Source: an uncultured Verrucomicrobia subdivision 3 bacterium (GTDB taxonomy: Bacteria; Verrucomicrobiota; Verrucomicrobiia; Limisphaerales; UBA11358). From it: a DNA stretch of 54,880 bases. Position numbers and translations under genes: made by a program. Shown piece after piece: positions 50,468-54,880 of this stretch (its first letter is position 1; each line of letters begins with the position of its first letter). The notes under the pieces were generated by a model. The model saw nothing but the letters and a program-made list of their open reading frames with translations, made no database searches and was not told the DNA's origin. The stretch spans positions 1-54,880 of the forward strand of contig CAIKKJ010000200.1 in the NCBI GenBank assembly GCA_903827955.1. Reading direction: 5' to 3'.

Positions 50468-51354
50468 GCCGCCTCCTGCGGTTTGTCCGTGACGCGCCGC
50501 CAGATGTCCTTGGGCATCGTCGCCACCTTTTCCGCCCGCAACAGCGTCACAAAATGTTCATCCGCCAGCAGCCGCCGGAACGCTCCCACTACGAACATCA
50601 ATCGTTCCTCGCAGTAGCGCGCTTTTTTTACCATCAATCGTTGCTTCTGACTTTCGCGGCGGTAGGCGTTCACCAGACTGTCGGCGCTGGTTTTTACCTG
50701 AGTTGTCATGCGCGGCCCGTTGCCCCGCTGCTTGCCAATCAGCCGCCGCCGGTTCATCACGTTTCGGATCATCCGCAGGGCGTGTTGTGTCAGTTTCTTC
50801 TCCTCGCACGCCTTCAATAATTCGCGCTGCATTTCAATGCCTTCCGTGCGCGCGATTTCCACCGCCACGGTGATCGGAATCCGCCCGTTTAAGACGGCGT
50901 CCAGTAACCGCAGCTCTCCGGATTTTTTCAGGGATAGGAGGTCATGAATGGTGGTGGTGTCCATGTCAATCCGGGCGCTGATTTGTTTCAGGGTTAAACC
51001 CTCACTTCTCAGCCGTTCGATTTCCGTCAGCATTTCAATCGGCGCGGGATTGCGCCGCGCCATGTTCTCCGCGAGGCTGCGCAACAGCCGGTCCTCTTTG
51101 CTGATTTGCACTACGACCGCCGGAATTTCCTTGTAGCCCAGCGACCGGAAAGCCTCCATGCGTCCTTGTCCGCAGACCAGGTCATACGTCGGGCCTTCGC
51201 CCTCATCCGCCGCCCGCTCGCTGACCTGAATCGGTTTTTTCAAGCCGAGGTTCTTGATGCTTTGCACAATCAGCACGAACTTCTTCGGGTCACGGTGCCG
51301 GGGATTCAGGATGCGGATTTGCTCCAGCGGAATCATTTTAATTTCGTCATTCAT
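50464..51354 (-). CDS. ParB-like protein 1
   Basis: The 296-residue protein reads IPLEQIRILNPRHRDPKKFVLIVQSIKNLGLKKPIQVS and YDLVCGQGRMEAFRSLGYKEIPAVVV, the ParB N-terminal box; ENMARRNPAPIEMLTEIERL follows as in ParB/RepB HTH domains. It overlaps the serine recombinase gene by 8 bp and the second ParB-like gene by 4 bp. The triad is a fixed unit in many genomes. Confidence 0.8.
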   Translation of the reverse strand: MNDEIKMIPLEQIRILNPRHRDPKKFVLIVQSIKNLGLKKPIQVSERAADEGEGPTYDLVCGQGRMEAFRSLGYKEIPAVVVQISKEDRLLRSLAENMARRNPAPIEMLTEIERLRSEGLTLKQISARIDMDTTTIHDLLSLKKSGELRLLDAVLNGRIPITVAVEIARTEGIEMQRELLKACEEKKLTQHALRMIRNVMNRRRLIGKQRGNGPRMTTQVKTSADSLVNAYRRESQKQRLMVKKARYCEERLMFVVGAFRRLLADEHFVTLLRAEKVATMPKDIWRRVTDKPQEAA

Positions 51355-52897
51355 GCACGTCCTCCAAATTGAAGCGTTCCATCAGGCTGAAAAAATAATC
51401 CAGGCTGTCGCACCGGTAGGTGTCGAGGTAGATGCCGTTGGCTTCCGCCAGTCGCAGGTTTTCCCACGTCATGTCCAGCGCCGGCAACAGGTAATAGTCT
51501 TGGATGTTCTCATTGGTGAAATCCATCCGAACGGCGATGGTGATGTCCGGCTTCAGTCCGGCATCCAGCCGTATCAGCCAGCGCGACGAACCGGCGGGCG
51601 TTTGCGTGTGCCGGCACAGGACAATGGAGACGCGCAACTCGCCGTTCACCAGCAGCAAGTCTGTGGCATCATCCGTGATTGCCGTCCCGCCTAGCTCCAT
51701 GATTTTCTGTCTCACCGAAGCGACGATGTCCGGGCGTAACTGGCGCAGCCGCCGGTTTTCCTCGACGAAACTGAAATCAATGCCGGGATCGTAGCCGATA
51801 AGTTTGTAGGCACTGATGAGCGACCCGAATCGGTTCCCAAACGCCGCGCTCGACGGCAGCCCTTCCGCCTCGTCTATCAGGATGCCCGAAATGCGGCCAT
51901 GCTGTTTGAACAGGTCGCGCAGCTTTTCCAGCATTTCTTCGTTCGTCAATTTCTGGCTCCGCGCCAGAATGATTTCCCGCGCTCGTAAAAACATTTCCCG
52001 CTCGACGATTCCCTCATAAGCGCCTTCCTTCCGAACCCATTTGTCCGGTGGATTGTTGACGTGCTTCTTCTTCAGCTTGCAAGAGGTGCGGTGATACACA
52101 TTGTTGCCGATGTATTTTTCGTTAATCAGCACTTGATGCACCGTCGCCCGATTCCATTCCCGGCCAAAGTCGGTTTTGACGCCTTGTGCATTGAGGCTGG
52201 CGGCAATCTCGGTTTCCAATTTCCCTTCGGTGACGAACGCTTGATACATCCAGCGCACGGTTTTGATTTCTTCGTCCGGCCCCGGCATCAGAATCACGCG
52301 GTCGGTCTGGATGCTTTTGTGTTCGCCCATCTTGAGCTCGCCTTTCCGGTTGCCGCCGCCGTCAATCAGCACCCGCCGCAGACCGAACCCCGCCGTGCCG
52401 CCTTGCCGGTAGCCGAGTGTCACCAGCCGGCACGCACCTTGAAAAACTTTGGTGGAAAGCTCGCGGCTGTATTCGCCCGCCATCATCCGCTTCACGCCTT
52501 TGATGATGGTGCTGACCGGCGTGCCGTCGTTCTCGAATTGTTCCGCGCAGTAATGCACGGACACGCCCGCTCGTCGGCAGACAAATTCATAATGCGCGCT
52601 TTCATCCGCATCTTGAAACCGCCCCCACCGGCTCACGTCATAGACCAGGATGGTGGAATAATCGGCCTTGCCCTCCTCGACATCGCGAATCATTTGCGCC
52701 AGCGAATCCCGCCCCTCGATGTTCAGCCCGCTTTTCCCGTCATCGGAATAATCCTTCACGATCTCCAGCCCGCGCAGGTTCGCATACGCGAGAATCACAT
52801 CCCGCTGGTTGCTGGTTGAATACTGCTGATGCTCCGTGGACATGCGCACATACAGCGCCGCCCGCTTGGCTGCAAGTTGCGCGTCATCCGGCTTCAT
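51347..52897 (-). CDS. large serine recombinase
   Basis: The 516-residue protein starts with the resolvase catalytic domain: ALYVRMSTEHQQYS with the nucleophile Ser at residue 20, then YDVSRWGRF (about 84-92). A recombinase domain with RATVHQVLINEKYIGNNVYH (about 245-265) follows, with a long C-terminal coil region. Residues for strand exchange are present. With two ParB-like partners and a small Cys-rich protein upstream, it forms a known type of site-specific recombination module. Target sites are not identified here. Confidence 0.9.
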   Translation of the reverse strand: MKPDDAQLAAKRAALYVRMSTEHQQYSTSNQRDVILAYANLRGLEIVKDYSDDGKSGLNIEGRDSLAQMIRDVEEGKADYSTILVYDVSRWGRFQDADESAHYEFVCRRAGVSVHYCAEQFENDGTPVSTIIKGVKRMMAGEYSRELSTKVFQGACRLVTLGYRQGGTAGFGLRRVLIDGGGNRKGELKMGEHKSIQTDRVILMPGPDEEIKTVRWMYQAFVTEGKLETEIAASLNAQGVKTDFGREWNRATVHQVLINEKYIGNNVYHRTSCKLKKKHVNNPPDKWVRKEGAYEGIVEREMFLRAREIILARSQKLTNEEMLEKLRDLFKQHGRISGILIDEAEGLPSSAAFGNRFGSLISAYKLIGYDPGIDFSFVEENRRLRQLRPDIVASVRQKIMELGGTAITDDATDLLLVNGELRVSIVLCRHTQTPAGSSRWLIRLDAGLKPDITIAVRMDFTNENIQDYYLLPALDMTWENLRLAEANGIYLDTYRCDSLDYFFSLMERFNLEDVHE

Positions 52898-52942
52898 GGT
52901 CTGGCTGCTTGAAAATCATCAATCGCCATAGGATAACCATTA

Positions 52943-53242
52943 TCACCTCGCCAACCTATCATCTCTCCGTAACACAACTTTAGGCCGGTGAAATCTGGCG
53001 AAAGCGCGTCTCCAATGTTTTGGTTTTCCCGCGCGCCAGCGTCGGACACGCTCTTGTTCTTTGGCCGGATCAGCCAGCTTCCGGTTGCCGGGCTTGTCCT
53101 TCCACTTCTTTTGGCTTGCCGCCTTGCTAACCCGTTTGCAGCGCGGGCGGGCACAGTATTTTTGGCGGAAGGCGGCTTTGGGGTTGGGGTGAAACCATTG
53201 CTGGCAGCACCGGCATTTTCTTTTACGGCGATGTTGTTTCAT
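52943..53242 (-). CDS. small Cys-rich (zinc-ribbon-like) protein of the recombinase module
   Basis: The 99-residue basic protein has KCRCCQQWFHPNP and QKYCARPRCKR near its N-terminus, which provide four or more Cys for a zinc-binding knuckle, followed by a Lys/Arg-rich tail. Small proteins of this plan often precede the serine recombinase and ParB pair. It should be a DNA-binding accessory. It is 45 bp from the recombinase start. Confidence 0.6.
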   Translation of the reverse strand: MKQHRRKRKCRCCQQWFHPNPKAAFRQKYCARPRCKRVSKAASQKKWKDKPGNRKLADPAKEQERVRRWRAGKPKHWRRAFARFHRPKVVLRRDDRLAR

Positions 53243-53407
53243 GCGCCGTCACTCAACGAGGAGTGCGGCGCCTGGCTCAAGATTTACTCATCGCCAATAC
53301 ATGCCACCAAATTATCACACGACCTGGACAACGCTTCTTCATCCGAAAATTATTTCCTTCGGATTTTCGTATTGTCCCGGCAGTTGGTAGCCAGTCCGGC
53401 TCGGACT
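53243..53407. other. short gap before the integrase, nothing recognised
   Basis: The gap of 165 bp between the Cys-rich gene and the integrase stop holds no gene or clear repeat. It may contain the promoter of the recombinase module. Confidence 0.4.
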
Positions 53408-54676
53408 TCATTTCTTGCCCGGCGGCATGAGGCCAAACCACGCCTTTGCCGCTTCCGGCCGCACCAGCTCGCGGTAATGCTGGAAAATCATTTGCGGCGA
53501 GTTGCCCGCCTCCAGCGAAACCTTGGCGACGTCTTGCGTCTCCGCCACCCGATAGCTGATATAAGAATGCCGCAGCGCGTTGCGCTTCCATGTGAACACC
53601 GCCGTCGAATCCTTCTGCTTTAATTTTTTATCCACCACCGCCGCCAGCTTATCAATTTGGTTCGACGTGTTGACGTAATCGCAAATGTGTCCGCTGGCCT
53701 TGCGGTAGGGTTTCAGCCACCGTTTCAAATTGTCCTGAATCGGCACCAGCCGACGGCTGGCGGTCTTGGCCTTGTTCGCCTTAACCTCGATGAAGCCGTC
53801 GTCCATCCGCACTTCTGCCCAATCCAGCCGTTGCAGTTCCGCATGGCGCAGACCGGCAAAAGCGCCGATAGCCAGAAACGGAATCAGGCGCTTGTCGGCG
53901 ATTTTCAACACCGCCGCCATTTCTTCTGGCCGGAAAATTTCAATCTCCCCGTTCTCTTCCCGCGCCTGCGCGACATCCGTGATCTCCACCGAGCCTTTCA
54001 CCAGGTAGCCGCGTGACACTGCGAAGTTGACCAGCGTGCCGATGGCCCGTCGAAAATTATTCCGCGACCGGCCGGACACCGCCGCCGACTTTTTGCCGTC
54101 GTCGGCTTCCACCGTCAGACCGCGCAGAAAATCTCCAATGTCCGCGCTCGTCAGAAAGGTGATGGAGCCGGGAAACTTTTCGGCAAACCGTCCCAGCCGC
54201 CATTTCAAATCGGAAGTGTAATACTTGCTCATCCCGTCCGTCGTCTTGGCTTCAATCATTTCGGTGACCACATTCGGCACGAGCATCTTGGGCATTTGGG
54301 GCGGATTGCGTTTCACATAAAACCGCGCCGCTTCCACCAGCGAACCGCCCTCCAGCAGCGCGTGAGCCTGGGCAAACTGCATCGCGGCCATTTCCAGCGG
54401 CACGCCCGTCGGCTTCAACGCTTCAATGGCGCGGATGTAGGAAAGCCGGTCGCCGCTCGTCAGCGTCAGGACGTTGACCTCGCCCGTGGAAAGCTTGTTG
54501 GCGACCGTTTCCGCCTCCGTCGTTGCCAGCCCGAGATCGGCGAAAGTCTTCCGCACCCGCTGGTCGCCGAGATAGTAGGAAACCGTGTAGGCATCGCATC
54601 CGCGTGAAGGTGTGCGGTAGATTTTGACGATGGTATGACCCCGTTTAACCGTGATGGGAAACTTCGGCTTTGACAT
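53408..54676 (-). CDS. tyrosine recombinase integrase
   Basis: The 422-residue protein has an N-terminal arm and core-binding region (to about 220) and a catalytic domain with LRHAELQRLDW (catalytic Arg, about 274), a conserved Lys in EVKANKAKT, RHSYISY (about 368) and SPQMIFQHYREL with the Tyr nucleophile (about 399). It starts 64 bp from tRNA-Gly and points away from it. This is the typical arrangement for integrases that use the 3' end of a tRNA gene as their site. The active site looks complete. Confidence 0.92.
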   Translation of the reverse strand: MSKPKFPITVKRGHTIVKIYRTPSRGCDAYTVSYYLGDQRVRKTFADLGLATTEAETVANKLSTGEVNVLTLTSGDRLSYIRAIEALKPTGVPLEMAAMQFAQAHALLEGGSLVEAARFYVKRNPPQMPKMLVPNVVTEMIEAKTTDGMSKYYTSDLKWRLGRFAEKFPGSITFLTSADIGDFLRGLTVEADDGKKSAAVSGRSRNNFRRAIGTLVNFAVSRGYLVKGSVEITDVAQAREENGEIEIFRPEEMAAVLKIADKRLIPFLAIGAFAGLRHAELQRLDWAEVRMDDGFIEVKANKAKTASRRLVPIQDNLKRWLKPYRKASGHICDYVNTSNQIDKLAAVVDKKLKQKDSTAVFTWKRNALRHSYISYRVAETQDVAKVSLEAGNSPQMIFQHYRELVRPEAAKAWFGLMPPGKK

Positions 54677-54686
54677 AAGCCAATAC

Positions 54687-54708
54687 TGTCAGGAAACTGT
54701 CAGGAGTT
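54687..54708. promoter_or_regulatory. candidate integrase arm-binding sites, right end
   Basis: Two TGTCAGGA copies (54687 and 54698) are followed by GTT, matching the left-end pair at 15487-15506. They lie between the integrase start and the attachment site, as arm sites usually do. Confidence 0.5.
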
Positions 54709-54740
54709 CAAGAAATAACTGCAAATAGCCCAATAAAACA

Positions 54741-54814
54741 TGGAGCGGGTGAAGGGAATCGAACCCTCGTCTCAGCCTTGGGAAGGCCACATTCTACCAT
54801 TGAACCACACCCGC
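54741..54814 (-). tRNA. tRNA-Gly (anticodon CCC)
   Basis: The minus strand reads GCGGGTG at the 5' end, pairing with CACCCGC at the 3' end, followed by an encoded CCA (plus strand TGG at 54741). The anticodon stem TGGCC/GGCTG encloses the loop TTCCCAA, giving anticodon CCC, which reads GGG. A normal T-arm (GGGTTCGA) is present. The 3' end serves as the attachment site of the element. Confidence 0.95.
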
Positions 54815-54880
54815 CTTCGCGCACATCGGCGCGGCTTGCCCGCCGATGTTTGCAGGCTGTGCTTTTTTAACAGACTTCCA

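Larger units (their letters stand above)
15356..54763. mobile_element. integrated element of about 39.4 kb at tRNA-Gly (tail-less prophage or capsid-encoding satellite with defence island)
   Basis: The borders are two 23-bp direct repeats of the tRNA-Gly 3' end, with a tyrosine integrase next to the intact tRNA. Inside are phage-type packaging and head genes (terminase, portal, scaffold, capsid), replication and recombination genes, and several defence-like operons. No tail, baseplate or lysis gene is recognised. Paired TGTCAGGA motifs near both ends are probable integrase arm sites. The segment may be a cargo-carrying satellite or an eroded prophage. Confidence 0.85.

Overview
The window looks like a chromosomal segment of a free-living Verrucomicrobiota-type bacterium (Pedosphaera/Limisphaerales-like). 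I base this on the style of the formylglycine-generating-enzyme-like gene, the many lipoproteins and coiled-coil exported proteins, and the GC-rich coding. The taxonomic call is inference; no rRNA or housekeeping marker is present.

Region 1 (about 0.5-8.5 kb) is a compact leftward eight-gene operon in which every product looks exported or membrane-bound. Members include lipoproteins, coiled-coil and LPP20-like proteins, a protein with the three-part layout of the flagellar protein FlgT, and a SHOCT-tailed lipoprotein. No flagellar gene is present. Region 2 (8.6-15.3 kb) is patchy chromosome: a HAD phosphatase, a formylglycine-enzyme-like gene that lacks its N-terminus, and a lipoprotein with a XRE regulator that share a 16-bp palindrome. 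It also holds gene debris, including a relic of a prophage membrane gene, and a two-gene cassette flanked by direct repeats of about 145 bp.

Region 3 (15,356-54,763) is an integrated element of about 39.4 kb. Its right end is a tRNA-Gly(CCC) gene with a tyrosine integrase beside it. Its left end carries a 23-bp copy of the tRNA 3' end, and both ends carry paired TGTCAGGA motifs. From left to right it holds membrane proteins, capsid, scaffold, portal and connector-like genes, and a HEPN-type gene. A 1.4-kb non-coding stretch full of hairpins follows, then small accessory genes, terminase, and a replication/recombination module with a XRE regulator. No tail or lysis gene was recognised, so the element resembles a capsid-forming satellite or a tail-less prophage remnant.

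The right half of the element is a defence island. It contains (a) a QatB/QatC-like pair, with a QueC-like enzyme and a partner beginning Met-Gly; (b) a PLD-SNF2 helicase, an Eco57I-type adenine methylase fused to an AbiEi-like (DUF6577-like) antitoxin domain, and an AbiEii-type nucleotidyltransferase; and (c) an operon of a PD-(D/E)XK nuclease, a winged-helix-like protein, a P-loop ATPase and a fourth unknown protein. A serine recombinase with two ParB-like partners and a cysteine-rich small protein follows. A stump of a second tyrosine integrase on its far side suggests that elements accumulated stepwise at this tRNA.
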